35,451 bases of DNA from Chloroflexota bacterium (GCA_021845945.1 JAJZRD010000013.1:1-35451); one strand, 5' to 3'. Shown: positions 1-8,184, numbered from the stretch's first letter. Notes: a model not told the origin generated them from the letters alone. Program-made: numbers and translations.

Positions 1-25
1 GAAAGGCGCGGCGCCATCTGCTACG

Positions 26-823
26 ATGCCCCTGTCCACTTGGGGACTTTGCCTCCGCTGTCCAGGTTCTCAATCTAATTCGCTTCGGACTACTCCCTTG
101 AGTGAAGATAAGGCCATCATCCTGGGGCATCCCAGCTACGTGTGGAGACGGGGACAGGACCGGCGCCTGGAGCTCATCCGCGAGCACCTTCCCCTGGAAA
201 GCCGGCGCATCCTGGACGTCGGGTGCGGCCTCGGCATGTACGTGGATAAGTTTCGGCGGTTCAGCTCTGAGGTCTACGGTGTCGACATCGACCCGGAGAA
301 GGTGGCGACCGCCCAGACGCGGCTTCCCAACATCTCGCTGGCGCCGGCGGAGGATCTACCCTTCAAGGACCGCAGCTTCGACCTGGTCCTCCTTCACGAG
401 GTGATAGAGCACGTCGTCGACGACCACAGGGCCATCGCCGAGGCCGTGCGCTGCACCGATGTGGGCGGTCACGTGGTCATTTACGCCCCCAACAGACTCT
501 ATCCGATGGAGACCCACGGCTTCTACTTCCGTGGGAAGTACCATTTCCGGCTCTTGCCACTGGTGAACTACCTACCAGACTCACTGCGCGACCAGTTCTG
601 CCCGCACGTCAGGGTCTACACGGCTCGAGGCATCCGGAGTCTCTTCGAGGGATTCTCCGTCCGCTTCGTGGTGTTCACCCACATCTACCCGGGGTTCGAC
701 AACGTAGCCGCCACCCGTCCCTCCCTCGGGACCTTCTTGCAACGGGCTACAGACCTGTTGGAGAGAACCCCATTTCGAGCGCTAGGCATCTCCCACTTCG
801 TCGTCGCGCAGCGAGTGGATTGA
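26..823 (+). CDS. class I SAM-dependent methyltransferase
   Basis: Predicted cytoplasmic methyltransferase of the Methyltransf_11 type, 265 aa from the first ATG. The SAM-binding motif I is clear (ILDVGCGLG, about residues 61-69), followed by the acidic residue of motif II (GVDID), the post-II segment (AEDLPFKDRSFDLVLLHEVIEHV) and a GGHVVIYAPN strand. The substrate cannot be read from the sequence. The C-terminal half, with FYFRGKYHFRLLP and a PHVRVYTARGIRSLFE segment, resembles methyltransferases placed near glycan or cell-wall genes. The start is uncertain: residues 1-24 look unlike a folded domain, and a TTG at 98 would give a protein beginning just before the conserved GHPSYVWRRGQDRRL segment. 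Neither start has a good Shine-Dalgarno. The stop lies 15 nt before the PBP start, so the two are probably co-transcribed. Confidence 0.8.
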   Translation: MPLSTWGLCLRCPGSQSNSLRTTPLSEDKAIILGHPSYVWRRGQDRRLELIREHLPLESRRILDVGCGLGMYVDKFRRFSSEVYGVDIDPEKVATAQTRLPNISLAPAEDLPFKDRSFDLVLLHEVIEHVVDDHRAIAEAVRCTDVGGHVVIYAPNRLYPMETHGFYFRGKYHFRLLPLVNYLPDSLRDQFCPHVRVYTARGIRSLFEGFSVRFVVFTHIYPGFDNVAATRPSLGTFLQRATDLLERTPFRALGISHFVVAQRVD

Positions 824-838
824 GAGCCGCCGAAGAAT

Positions 839-3781
839 GTGGGTGACAGATTGAGTGCTTCTGCGCGTCGCCGGAAGCGGGCAAGCCGCAACAACACCGG
901 CGGGTCGGTCTTCCGAACGGCGATCCTGGTCCTGTTCTCCCTGACTGTTCTCATGCTGGTCACAGGCGGGCTCGCCGTGGCCGCCATCTACAGCTACTAC
1001 GACAACAAACTACCCCCGCCCGACAGCCTGCAGACCCATCAGATGTTCGGATCCACCAAGATCCTGGATCGCCACGACCGGCTCCTCTACGAGCTGTTCG
1101 ACCCCCAGGCGGGCAAGAGGACCTTCGTCAAGCTGTCCGAGGTCTCCCCTCAGCTGATCAACGCCACCATTGCCATCGAGGATTCCACCTTCTACGACAA
1201 CCCGGGCATCAGCGTTCGGGGTACCCTCCGCGCCGCGTGGGCGATCCTCCGCGGCGAAGAGATCCAGGGCGGCAGCACCATCACCCAGCAGCTGATCAAG
1301 CGGGTCTACCTGACCCCTGAGGTGAGCATCGACCGTAAGATCCAGGAATGGATCCTCGCCTACCGGGTCAATCAGCAGTACACCAAGGACCAGATCCTAC
1401 AGCTGTATCTCAACGAGATCTACTACGGCAACGTGGCCTACGGCATCGAGGCCGCCGCCGAGTCCTACTTCGGCAAGTCCGCCAAGGAGCTGGACCTGGC
1501 GGAATCCAGCATGCTGGCCGGAATACCCCAGTCCCCCGCCCTGCTCTCACCTCTGGTGGACCCTGCCGCCGCCAAGCGCCGCCAGCGCATGGTGCTGGAC
1601 GCCATGGTCAGGCAGGAAGATATCACCGAGGCTCAGGCCGACGAGGCCTTCAAGAAGCCCCTCGAGTACCAGCCGATGAAGTACGGCATCGAGGCACCCC
1701 ACTTCGTCATGTACGTGCGCGACCTGTTGGAGCGAAAGTACGGCCCCCAGGTGGTCTATTCTCAGGGGTTGACGGTGAGGACCACCCTCGATCTGGACAT
1801 GCAGCACACCGCCGAGCAGATCGCCCGGCGACAGGTGGAGAAGCTGTCCAAGGACAACATCCACAACGCCGCCCTCGTGGCCATGAAGCCCGACACGGGT
1901 GAGATCCTGGCGATGCTGGGCAGTGTGGATTACTTCAACCGTGGCATCAGCGGCCAGGTGAACATCGCTACCTCCGAGCGGCAGCCCGGGTCCACCTTCA
2001 AGCCGATCACCTACTCCGGCGCCTTCATGAAGGGATGGTCTCCCGGTACCGTCATTCTGGACAACTACACCGTCTTCAAGGATCGAATGGGTCGCTCCTA
2101 TACGCCGCAGAACGTGGACAAGAAGTGGCACGGGCCCGTGACCGTTCGCACCGCCCTGTCCAACTCAATGAACGTCCCGGCGGTGAAGACGCTGGAGTTC
2201 GTGGGGGTGAGGAACGCCATCAACCTGGCCCATCAGATGGGGATCACCTCTCTCGATCCCGAGGGTCCCTACGATCTCAGCCTCACCCTCGGTGGCGGCG
2301 AGGTCAAGCTGCTGGATCTGGTCTACGCCTACAGCGTCTTCGCCAACAACGGGACGATGTACGGCCAGCCGGTGTCCAAGGAGATTCAGAGGCCGGGCTA
2401 CAGGACCCTGGAGCCTGTTGCGATCCTCAAGGTGGAGGATAGCTCGGGCAAGGTGCTGGAGGAGTACAACGGCCCCCAGCGGGCCGAGGTGCTGAAGCCC
2501 CAGATCTCCTACCTGATAACCAGCATTCTCTCCGACAACAATGCCCGCACCCCTCTCTTCGGGCCCAACGGCCCGCTGAAGCTCAGCCGTCCGGCAGCGG
2601 GCAAGACCGGGACCACCGAGAACAACCGCGATCTTTGGACCGTTGGCTACACTCCCGACCTGGTGACCGGCGTCTGGGTGGGCAACAGCGACAACCAGGA
2701 GATAGCGCCGGTGCTCTCCAGCCTGACCGCCGCCCCCATCTGGCACGACTTCATGGAGCAGGCCCTGAAGGAGACACCGGCCAGGAACTTCGAGCAGCCG
2801 GGCGGGCTGGAGAGGGTGGAGATCTGTCCCACCGACGGGCTGAAGCCCAACAAGTACTGCCCCACCAAGATCACCGATCTCTTCGTCAAAGGCACGGCAC
2901 CTACGAAGGAGTGCGACATCCACCGGTTGGTTGTGGTGGACAAGACCACCGGTAAGCTGGCGACGCCCTCGACCCCGCCCGAGAATCGAGAGGAGAAGGT
3001 GGTGGAGGTGTATCCGGCTGAGTGGGCCTCCTGGGCCAAGGACGCTGGGAAGCCGGAGGCGCCCCAGGCTCCCTCCGATCAGGGTCCGGAGCAGGCACCC
3101 CAGCCGGTGGCCAGCCGGGATGACAACAGCACCCTGGTGCTGGATAGGCCCACCACGGGTGCGGCCGTCCGAGGCCTGGTGGAGATCCGAGGAAGTGCCT
3201 CTGGCAAGGCTTTTGCTTCCTTCCGGGTGGAGTACGGCGAGGGCCTTAACCCAACCTCCTGGAAGGCGATTGGTGGAGTGCACACTGCTCCCGTGGAGAA
3301 TGGCGTGCTGGAGAGATGGGATACCCGGTCTCTGAACGGCCTGTACAAGCTGCGCATAACCCTCGCGGCGCGACCGCCTGTCCTGCCGACTACGGCACCC
3401 AATCCAGTCGCCCCGCGGGGCACGCCACAACCTTCGCCAACCCCCGTCCCGCCGCCGGTGACGCCGGCTCCGAAGGTGATAGAGGTGCCGGTGATCGTGG
3501 ACAATCAGGCTCCCACCGTCGCCATCACCTTCCCGCAGAACGACGCTACTTTCAACAAGGCTCAAATGCCGAAGATCAGCTTCAGCGCCGGCGTCTCGGA
3601 CAACCACCGAATCGCCAAGACCGACTTCTACGTGGATAACCAGCTGGTCGGGAGCAGCAGCGCCTCCCCCGCGACCCTGGAGTGGCCCACTGCACCGGGG
3701 CAGCACGTCCTGCGGGTGGTCACCCGGGATGCGGCCGGCAACGAGACCACGAGCGGCGACGTGAAGTTCAAGGTGCAATGA
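839..3781 (+). CDS. class A penicillin-binding protein (PBP1A-type) with Ig-like C-terminal modules
   Basis: Bifunctional peptidoglycan synthase, 980 aa, GTG start. A basic N-terminus precedes one membrane helix (about 26-50), giving a periplasm/exterior-facing enzyme. The GT51 transglycosylase domain carries the catalytic Glu114 (IAIEDSTFY), the GGSTITQQ motif and the RKIQEWILA segment. The transpeptidase domain has all three active-site motifs: STFK (Ser385), SMN (443-445) and KTGT (from Lys589). After a Pro-rich region two beta-rich modules follow (about 760-850 and 885-980), the second beginning APTVAITFPQNDATF and ending RVVTRDAAGNETTSGDVKF, typical of bacterial Ig-like folds. These may bind the wall or spread the enzyme from the membrane (inference). 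An ATG at 837 is out of frame and stops quickly. The stop overlaps surE as ATGA. Confidence 0.95.
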   Translation: MGDRLSASARRRKRASRNNTGGSVFRTAILVLFSLTVLMLVTGGLAVAAIYSYYDNKLPPPDSLQTHQMFGSTKILDRHDRLLYELFDPQAGKRTFVKLSEVSPQLINATIAIEDSTFYDNPGISVRGTLRAAWAILRGEEIQGGSTITQQLIKRVYLTPEVSIDRKIQEWILAYRVNQQYTKDQILQLYLNEIYYGNVAYGIEAAAESYFGKSAKELDLAESSMLAGIPQSPALLSPLVDPAAAKRRQRMVLDAMVRQEDITEAQADEAFKKPLEYQPMKYGIEAPHFVMYVRDLLERKYGPQVVYSQGLTVRTTLDLDMQHTAEQIARRQVEKLSKDNIHNAALVAMKPDTGEILAMLGSVDYFNRGISGQVNIATSERQPGSTFKPITYSGAFMKGWSPGTVILDNYTVFKDRMGRSYTPQNVDKKWHGPVTVRTALSNSMNVPAVKTLEFVGVRNAINLAHQMGITSLDPEGPYDLSLTLGGGEVKLLDLVYAYSVFANNGTMYGQPVSKEIQRPGYRTLEPVAILKVEDSSGKVLEEYNGPQRAEVLKPQISYLITSILSDNNARTPLFGPNGPLKLSRPAAGKTGTTENNRDLWTVGYTPDLVTGVWVGNSDNQEIAPVLSSLTAAPIWHDFMEQALKETPARNFEQPGGLERVEICPTDGLKPNKYCPTKITDLFVKGTAPTKECDIHRLVVVDKTTGKLATPSTPPENREEKVVEVYPAEWASWAKDAGKPEAPQAPSDQGPEQAPQPVASRDDNSTLVLDRPTTGAAVRGLVEIRGSASGKAFASFRVEYGEGLNPTSWKAIGGVHTAPVENGVLERWDTRSLNGLYKLRITLAARPPVLPTTAPNPVAPRGTPQPSPTPVPPPVTPAPKVIEVPVIVDNQAPTVAITFPQNDATFNKAQMPKISFSAGVSDNHRIAKTDFYVDNQLVGSSSASPATLEWPTAPGQHVLRVVTRDAAGNETTSGDVKFKVQ

Positions 3782-4536
3782 GAATCCTGGTAACGAACGA
3801 CGACGGTATCGACTCCGAGGGATTGATCGCCCTGAGGAGCGCCCTTTCGGTTGTCGGCGAGACGGTGGTCATCGCCCCCGATCACAACTGGAGTGCCGCC
3901 GGCCACACCAAGACCATGCACAAGCCGCTGCGGGTAACCCGAGTCACCATGCGGGATGGTGGTGAAGGATACGCCTGCGACGGCACCCCATCGGACTGCG
4001 TGGCGATGGGTATGCTGGGCCTCGCCGGCGAGCGCCCTTCCCTCGTGGTCTCGGGCATCAACAAGGGCGCGAATCTCGGCGGAGACATCACCTACTCCGG
4101 CACCGTCGCGGCGGCCATGGAGAGCGTGGTCAACGGGGTGCCGGGCATCGCCGTCTCTCTGGCCTCCTATCAAGAGTGGGATTTCGAGATCGCGGCGCAG
4201 TTTGCCGCTCGCCTGGCGTCTCAGGCCCTGGAGAAAGGCATCGCGCCCGACGTCCTCCTCAACGTCAACGTACCGAGCGTGGCGAGAGAGCAGATTCGCG
4301 GGATACTCGTCACCCGCCTGGGTAAGAGGATCTATCGCGACAAGCTGATCGAACGCCAGGACCCCTTCGGCCGCAGCTACTACTGGATCGGTGGCGACGA
4401 GCCCACGGGCCAGGCCGATGAGGGCACCGACATCTGGGCCCTGGCCAACGACTACGTATCGGTCACACCGATCCAAATGGACCTCACCAATTACGCCCTG
4501 ATCGACCAGTTGAAGGGCTGGAGCCTCTCCCTGTAG
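3778..4536 (+). CDS. surE: 5'/3'-nucleotidase SurE
   Basis: Cytoplasmic metal-dependent nucleoside monophosphate phosphatase of the SurE family, 252 aa, the usual length. The start was set at the ATG in the ATGA overlap with the PBP stop, because the conserved N-terminus MRILVTNDDGIDSEG begins exactly there. Asp8/Asp9 are the metal ligands, NWSAAGH supplies the conserved Ser, and GTPSDCV and VSGINKGANLGGDITYSGTVAAAME carry the remaining active-site residues. The C-terminal part (DIWALANDYVSVTPIQMDLT) matches the family's usual ending. Translational coupling to the PBP suggests one transcript. The role is inferred to be nucleotide salvage or stress survival, as in other bacteria. Confidence 0.95.
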   Translation: MRILVTNDDGIDSEGLIALRSALSVVGETVVIAPDHNWSAAGHTKTMHKPLRVTRVTMRDGGEGYACDGTPSDCVAMGMLGLAGERPSLVVSGINKGANLGGDITYSGTVAAAMESVVNGVPGIAVSLASYQEWDFEIAAQFAARLASQALEKGIAPDVLLNVNVPSVAREQIRGILVTRLGKRIYRDKLIERQDPFGRSYYWIGGDEPTGQADEGTDIWALANDYVSVTPIQMDLTNYALIDQLKGWSLSL

Positions 4537-4593
4537 TATACTTTCCCCGCATCGTTCCAGCGCGAAGATGCGCCACCAACCAGCAGCGGGAGC

Positions 4594-4878
4594 ATGACGC
4601 CAATGCCAGAGATGGACGAGGAAGAACTCTACGACTACGAGATCAAGAGCGATCGCCCTTTCAAAGAGGACGAGGAGTTCTTCAAGATCAGCCAGGAACG
4701 CATCGAGGAGATCGCGGAGATCGCCGGAGTTCCCCCGGAGAGGGTGAGGAGGATCTGCACCTATCCGTGGCCCGACGCCAAGATCCACCAGCGATGGCTG
4801 GACGAAACCAACGCCCAGGAGATCGCCCACTGGGTGAGCCACGTCGACAAGCTCGAGGCTGCCGAGGGCAATCGGTGA
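4594..4878 (+). CDS. small acidic hypothetical protein
   Basis: I do not recognise this 94-aa protein. It is strongly acidic at the N-terminus (EMDEEELYDYEIKSDRPFKEDEEFF), predicted helical (ISQERIEEIAEIAGVPPERVRRI, which could be a small helix-turn-helix or UBA-like unit), and ends in a W-rich segment (YPWPDAKIHQRWLDETNAQEIAHWVSHV). No signal peptide or membrane helix is visible. The ATG at 4594 has GGGAG only 1 nt upstream, so the in-frame ATG at 4603, with a 10-nt spacing from that site, is the more likely start. It lies 57 nt after surE and 222 nt before the bS22-like gene. Codon use resembles its neighbours, which supports it being real. Confidence 0.65.
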   Translation: MTPMPEMDEEELYDYEIKSDRPFKEDEEFFKISQERIEEIAEIAGVPPERVRRICTYPWPDAKIHQRWLDETNAQEIAHWVSHVDKLEAAEGNR

Positions 4879-5086
4879 TCTTCGTCCCTGAAGGGCCGGG
4901 CCAACAGGCCTCCAGCGGGTGCCCCTCAACTCAGCCGGACTTGCGCCTCGGCCTCCAACTTAGTAAAGTGGCCCTGCAGCAGGCCTGCCTGGGCGGGCCT
5001 GGCTTTCTATGCGCTCGATAGCCCACAGCCACAGATACGACGGTCCCCCTGTGGCTAGCCCCCGGCCGGGGACGGAATACCCTAGG

Positions 5087-5097
5087 AAAAGGAGGTG
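5087..5097 (+). promoter_or_regulatory. strong ribosome-binding site for the bS22-like gene
   Basis: AAAAGGAGGTG ends 3 nt before the ATG at 5101; the GGAGG core is 5-6 nt from the start. It is among the strongest Shine-Dalgarno sites in the window and is the main reason for accepting the 30-codon reading frame as a gene. Confidence 0.8.
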
Positions 5098-5100
5098 TGA

Positions 5101-5193
5101 ATGAGCTCCGTCGTCAAGAAGCGCAGGAAGAAGATCACGAAGCATAAGCTGAAGAAGCGACTGAAGAGAGAGCGCTTCAAGAAGAATCGCTAG
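5101..5193 (+). CDS. bS22-like / AURKAIP1-COX24 domain small ribosomal protein
   Basis: A 30-residue, extremely basic protein (start MSSVVKKRRKKITKHKLKKR, end FKKNR). It matches the pattern of the short bacterial proteins with an AURKAIP1/COX24 domain: V-(V/I)-KKRRKK-(M/I)-x-KHKxKK-x-(L/R)-K-R-x-R. In mycobacteria this family is the small-subunit ribosomal protein bS22, located near the decoding region; the mitochondrial counterpart is mS38. The assignment here rests on pattern recognition without an alignment. The frame is backed by a near-perfect Shine-Dalgarno at 5087-5097 and a clean TAG stop. It precedes the winged-helix-like gene by 37 nt. The gene is shorter than most annotation cut-offs and is likely to be missed. 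Confidence 0.85.
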   Translation: MSSVVKKRRKKITKHKLKKRLKRERFKKNR

Positions 5194-5230
5194 CGATTGA
5201 CCGCTATCTTCATATTTGGCGGGCCTGTCG

Positions 5231-5629
5231 ATGGATAAGGAAGACTGTATTCAGCTACTCCTTTCCACCCTGCAGAAGCCTCAATGGAAGAGTGGCACAT
5301 CGATCACCGATTGGGATCTGAAGAACGTCCTCTGGAGGTCCGGCCTCCTGGTAGGACCGGATCAGCTTTCGGCGCTGCTGGCTGACGTGAAGAGGCGCGG
5401 ACTGATCGTCGCCCGGGAAAGGCGCGAGAATAACAGACTCGTTTCCCTTTGGGGTGTGAGGATAACGCCCGCGGGCGAGGAGTGGCTCGGCCGGCGAGCC
5501 GCGGCTCGTCCAGCTGCCGCAATGCAGTCCCGGCCGCCCGAGGAAGGAGCGGCCGGGACTGCATTGGTTAGTGGCGAGGCCGAAGGCAGCCAGAACCTTG
5601 CCGAGCCCATGGAAGCAAGCCTCCGATAG
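5231..5629 (+). CDS. hypothetical protein, winged-helix-like
   Basis: Unrecognised 132-aa protein from the ATG at 5231; an in-frame TTG at 5216 is possible but lacks a better ribosome site. Residues 1-85 look like a compact DNA-binding wing: DKEDCIQLLLSTLQKP, then a helix (LKNVLWRSGLLVGPDQLSALLADVKRRGLIV) and a beta hairpin (ARERRENNRLVSLWGVRITPAGEEWL). The GVRITPAGEEWL ending is typical of winged-helix regulators. From about residue 90 the protein turns into a low-complexity Ala/Gly/Glu tail encoded partly by a perfect 17-bp inverted repeat (5521-5565), so the tail may be an extension by repeat insertion. The TAG stop abuts another inverted repeat. Function unknown. Confidence 0.6.
   Translation: MDKEDCIQLLLSTLQKPQWKSGTSITDWDLKNVLWRSGLLVGPDQLSALLADVKRRGLIVARERRENNRLVSLWGVRITPAGEEWLGRRAAARPAAAMQSRPPEEGAAGTALVSGEAEGSQNLAEPMEASLR
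5521..5565. repeat. perfect 17-bp inverted repeat inside the 3' end of a CDS
   Basis: Arms 5521-5537 (AATGCAGTCCCGGCCGC) and 5549-5565 are exact reverse complements, separated by an 11-nt loop. No T-run follows, so it is not a classical terminator. It lies in the C-terminal tail of the winged-helix-like gene and encodes low-complexity residues. Confidence 0.85.
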
Positions 5630-5688
5630 AGCGAGCTTGACATGCGTCGGCACCAGCCACAAAATGGCCGCGCATCTCAAGCTTGCTC
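5629..5688. repeat. imperfect 18-bp inverted repeat before the CoA-transferase gene
   Basis: Arms 5629-5646 (GAGCGAGCTTGACATGCG) and 5671-5688 pair at 16 of 18 positions around a 24-nt loop. The element starts on the last base of the TAG stop of the upstream gene and ends 15 nt before the ATG at 5704. It could be a transcript-stabilising hairpin, attenuator or short mobile palindrome. No T-run is present. Confidence 0.7.
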
Positions 5689-5703
5689 GATGGGGGCGAA
5701 GGA

Positions 5704-6918
5704 ATGGCAAAGGCGCTCACCGGCGTTCGGGTCCTCGATCTCACCGGAGCACTCTCCGGCCCCTACTGCACATTGATCCTCGCGGACCTTGGCGCCGAGG
5801 TTATCAAGATCGAACCCCCCGAGGGGGACATCTTCCGCAACATCGGACCCTACTACCAGGGCGAGTGGAGCGGCTACTTCGTGGCCGTGAACCGCAACAA
5901 GCGCGGCATCGTCCTGAACCTGAAGACCCAGGCGGGCCGCGAAGCCTTTTACGATCTGGTGCGCATCTCCGACGTGGTGCTGGACAACTACCGGCCCGGC
6001 GTGCTACAGAGGCTGCGCATCGACTATCCGATCCTCAGCGAGATCAACCCTCGGGTCATCACCTGCTCCGTCACCGGCTTCGGCTCCACCGGCTCCTACA
6101 AGCATCGGGCGGCCTTCGATCTGTGCGTCCAGGCCGCGGGTGGCATCCTGAGCCTCACCGGCCAGGAGGATGGCGATTTGGCCAAGGTGGGCGCCCCCAT
6201 CGGCGACCTCGCGGCGGGCCAGTTCGCGGCCATCGGCATCCTGGCCGCCCTGGCAGAGCGCAGCGTGAGCGGCCGCGGCCAGCAGGTGGACGTATCCATG
6301 TTCGACTGCCAGGTCTCACTCCTGGCCTACTGGGTCCCCTGGTACTTCCTCAGCGGGGTCGTCCCCAAGCCCCTGGGCACGGGACACCTGGGCATCACCC
6401 CCCACGGCGCCTACCGCACCAAGGACGGCCAGATCGCCATGGTGATCGGCTCGCAGAAGTTCTGGGCGCAGCTGTGTCAGATCCTCGGTGTTCCCGACAT
6501 GGCCACGGAACCTCGCTTCGAGAACGCCAAGAAGCGGCGAGAGAACCGCCACGAGCTGAAGCAGATCGTGGAGGAGATCCTCTCGAGGCGCACCACCGCC
6601 GAGTGGATGGCCAGGATGGAGGAGGTGGGCATCCCCGCGGCCCCCGTGAACACCCTGGACAAAGCCTTTGCCGAGCCCATCATCAAGGAACGAAACATGG
6701 TGGTGGCGGTGAAGCAGCCGCGAGCCGGCGAGGTGCACATGGCGGGCAATCCCGTCAAGATGTCCCGCACCCCCGGCGAGGAGTTCACCTCGACGCCCGC
6801 CCTCGGCGAGCACACTCGCGAGGTCCTCACTTCCCTCCTCGGCTACTCGGCGGAACGCGTCCAGCAGCTGCTCGACGCGGGTGCCGCCTCCCAGATGGTG
6901 GCTGCTGAGGAAGAGTAA
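5704..6918 (+). CDS. CaiB/BaiF (class III) CoA-transferase
   Basis: Family III acyl-CoA transferase, 404 aa, which moves CoA between acyl-CoA and a free carboxylate through an aspartyl-CoA thioester. The N-terminus (MAKALTGVRVLDLTGALSGPYCTLILADLGAEVIKIEPPEGD) is diagnostic, as are the N-x-NKRGIVLNLK and DNYRPGVLQRL segments. Asp168 in GAPIGDLAAGQ is the catalytic residue. The C-terminal part (WMARMEEVGIPAAPVNTLDKAF, EHTREVLTSLLGYS) matches the family's small domain. The ATG at 5704 was preferred to an upstream in-frame TTG because conservation begins at MAKAL and a GAAGG site precedes it. The acyl substrate (formyl, succinyl, carnitine-like or other) cannot be told from sequence. No partner dehydrogenase or ligase is adjacent. 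Confidence 0.9.
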   Translation: MAKALTGVRVLDLTGALSGPYCTLILADLGAEVIKIEPPEGDIFRNIGPYYQGEWSGYFVAVNRNKRGIVLNLKTQAGREAFYDLVRISDVVLDNYRPGVLQRLRIDYPILSEINPRVITCSVTGFGSTGSYKHRAAFDLCVQAAGGILSLTGQEDGDLAKVGAPIGDLAAGQFAAIGILAALAERSVSGRGQQVDVSMFDCQVSLLAYWVPWYFLSGVVPKPLGTGHLGITPHGAYRTKDGQIAMVIGSQKFWAQLCQILGVPDMATEPRFENAKKRRENRHELKQIVEEILSRRTTAEWMARMEEVGIPAAPVNTLDKAFAEPIIKERNMVVAVKQPRAGEVHMAGNPVKMSRTPGEEFTSTPALGEHTREVLTSLLGYSAERVQQLLDAGAASQMVAAEEE

Positions 6919-7011
6919 CCCCGTAGTAGTTGCTTGTCTCTATCTTCTACTAACAGGTGCAGTCTACCTCTGAATCTCGCACTGACACCCTATGTACACT
7001 TGCCTGTCTTC

Positions 7012-7020
7012 TGATATAAT
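7012..7020 (+). promoter_or_regulatory. extended -10 promoter for the amidase gene
   Basis: TGATATAAT is a perfect extended -10 element (TGn-TATAAT) for a housekeeping sigma factor, in the 281-bp gap before the amidase gene. No good -35 hexamer lies 16-18 bp upstream, as is usual for extended -10 promoters. The implied leader is about 170 nt and contains a GC-rich hairpin with arms at 7111-7120 and 7145-7154 (one G-T pair, 24-nt loop). Confidence 0.7.
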
Positions 7021-7183
7021 GCGCCCAGCGTAATCCTCTTCTACCGGGAACACCTCGCGATTTCACCAGACCTTACCTGAAATTCCGCAACAGCAAATCG
7101 CCCCCGCTGCGTGCCGGGGATGACCCTGCCACAGCCTTGCCCTTTCCCCGGCGCGGACGGGCGCAGCGGACCCTACAACTCCC

Positions 7184-7190
7184 AGGGAGG
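7184..7190 (+). promoter_or_regulatory. ribosome-binding site that sets the amidase start
   Basis: AGGGAGG lies 9 nt before the GTG at 7200. No comparable site precedes the alternative in-frame TTG at 7137, so the GTG start is preferred. Confidence 0.7.
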
Positions 7191-7199
7191 TATCTGTCT

Positions 7200-8174
7200 G
7201 TGCGACGCCCTAGACTGCGCGAATCGACTCTGACTCACCTGGTGACGGCCGTGGGGGTCCTCCTGATCGGCGTAGCCCTCGCCTCCGGTCCCCTTGGACG
7301 GTCCCCTCACGAGGACTCGTCCAACTCCCTGGTCGCCGCTTCCGTCGACCAGACTGGATCCCAGTCCTCGGACCCCGCGGCCGTCCGCCCGGCAAGCGCG
7401 GAAGAGAGCGTACGCTCCAGGGGCGGCCGAACCACGGACCCGTCGGCCCTCGTAGCCGGACCGACGGCAGCCCCAACCAATCCACCGCGGCCCACCGTCA
7501 CGCCGCAGCCCACCGTCACGCCGCAGCCCGCGCCCGCCCCGACGGTGCCGCCCCTGCCCGCGCCCCTCGCATCGGCCCTATCCAAGGTGACCCCAAAGTT
7601 GCGAGTCGGCATCCAGGCAGGCCACTGGAAGGCCGCCGAGCAGGCAGCGGAGCTGGCCAGCCTCAGGGGCTCCACGGGAGCCGAGGGGAGCGGCTGGCGG
7701 GAGGTGGACATCAACCTGGACATAGCGCGCCGGGTAGCTGCCCTGCTGGAGCAGCAGAACCTCATCGTCGATCTCATCCCCTCCACCGTACCCAGCCAGT
7801 ACAAGGCAGACGCCTTCGTGGCCCTTCACGGCGACGCCAACTCCAACACCAACCTGTCTGGCTACAAACTTGCCCGCTCCAGCCGCAGCAGCATACTGGC
7901 CAAGGACGATGCTCTGCTCAACGCCATCTCCGGCGAGTACGCCGCCGCCACGGGGCTCCCGAACCATCCAGGGACCATCACCGTCAACATGACCGCCTAC
8001 TACGCCTTCGCCAATCGAGGCATCGACCACTCCATCGCTCCCACGACGCCGGGGGTGATCCTGGAGATGGGCTTCCTGACCACAGCCAAGGATCGCACCC
8101 TGCTGATGGGGCGGCCGGACCTGGTGGCGGGGGGCATCGCCCGGGGGATACTGAAGTACCTGGGGATCAACTAG
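7200..8174 (+). CDS. N-acetylmuramoyl-L-alanine amidase (Amidase_3), exported
   Basis: Zn-dependent amidase that cuts the muramoyl-alanine bond of peptidoglycan outside the membrane, 324 aa. A basic N-terminus and hydrophobic helix (about residues 10-30, THLVTAVGVLLIGVALASG) form a signal or anchor. A Ser/Thr/Pro-rich linker follows, holding two direct repeats of the PTVTPQP unit. The catalytic domain starts near residue 135: VGIQAGHW (His142), WREVDINLD (Glu168), FVALHGDANSN (His210) and GVILEMGFLTT (Glu289) are the expected Zn ligands and catalytic glutamate of AmiA/CwlV-type enzymes. The GTG start follows an AGGGAGG site. The gene has its own promoter and is convergent with the nuo operon, from which a hairpin at 8185-8205 separates it. 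Confidence 0.92.
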   Translation: MRRPRLRESTLTHLVTAVGVLLIGVALASGPLGRSPHEDSSNSLVAASVDQTGSQSSDPAAVRPASAEESVRSRGGRTTDPSALVAGPTAAPTNPPRPTVTPQPTVTPQPAPAPTVPPLPAPLASALSKVTPKLRVGIQAGHWKAAEQAAELASLRGSTGAEGSGWREVDINLDIARRVAALLEQQNLIVDLIPSTVPSQYKADAFVALHGDANSNTNLSGYKLARSSRSSILAKDDALLNAISGEYAAATGLPNHPGTITVNMTAYYAFANRGIDHSIAPTTPGVILEMGFLTTAKDRTLLMGRPDLVAGGIARGILKYLGIN

Positions 8175-8184
8175 GAGAAGGGGC

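Noticed and set aside
2165..3778. 537-codon minus-strand frame over the PBP gene
   Set aside because: Antisense to intact transpeptidase motifs; composition is that of a shadow frame.
4510..4542. Promoter TTGAAG ... TATACT before the small hypothetical gene
   Set aside because: The spacer is 21 bp, too long for a normal promoter, and no TGn extension precedes the -10-like sequence.
3628..4929. 433-codon minus-strand frame over surE and the small hypothetical gene
   Set aside because: Opposite conserved SurE; no domain and no start signal.
5571..6908. 445-codon + frame overlapping the CoA-transferase gene
   Set aside because: Out-of-frame shadow with Arg/Gly/His-rich composition; the other frame contains all family motifs.
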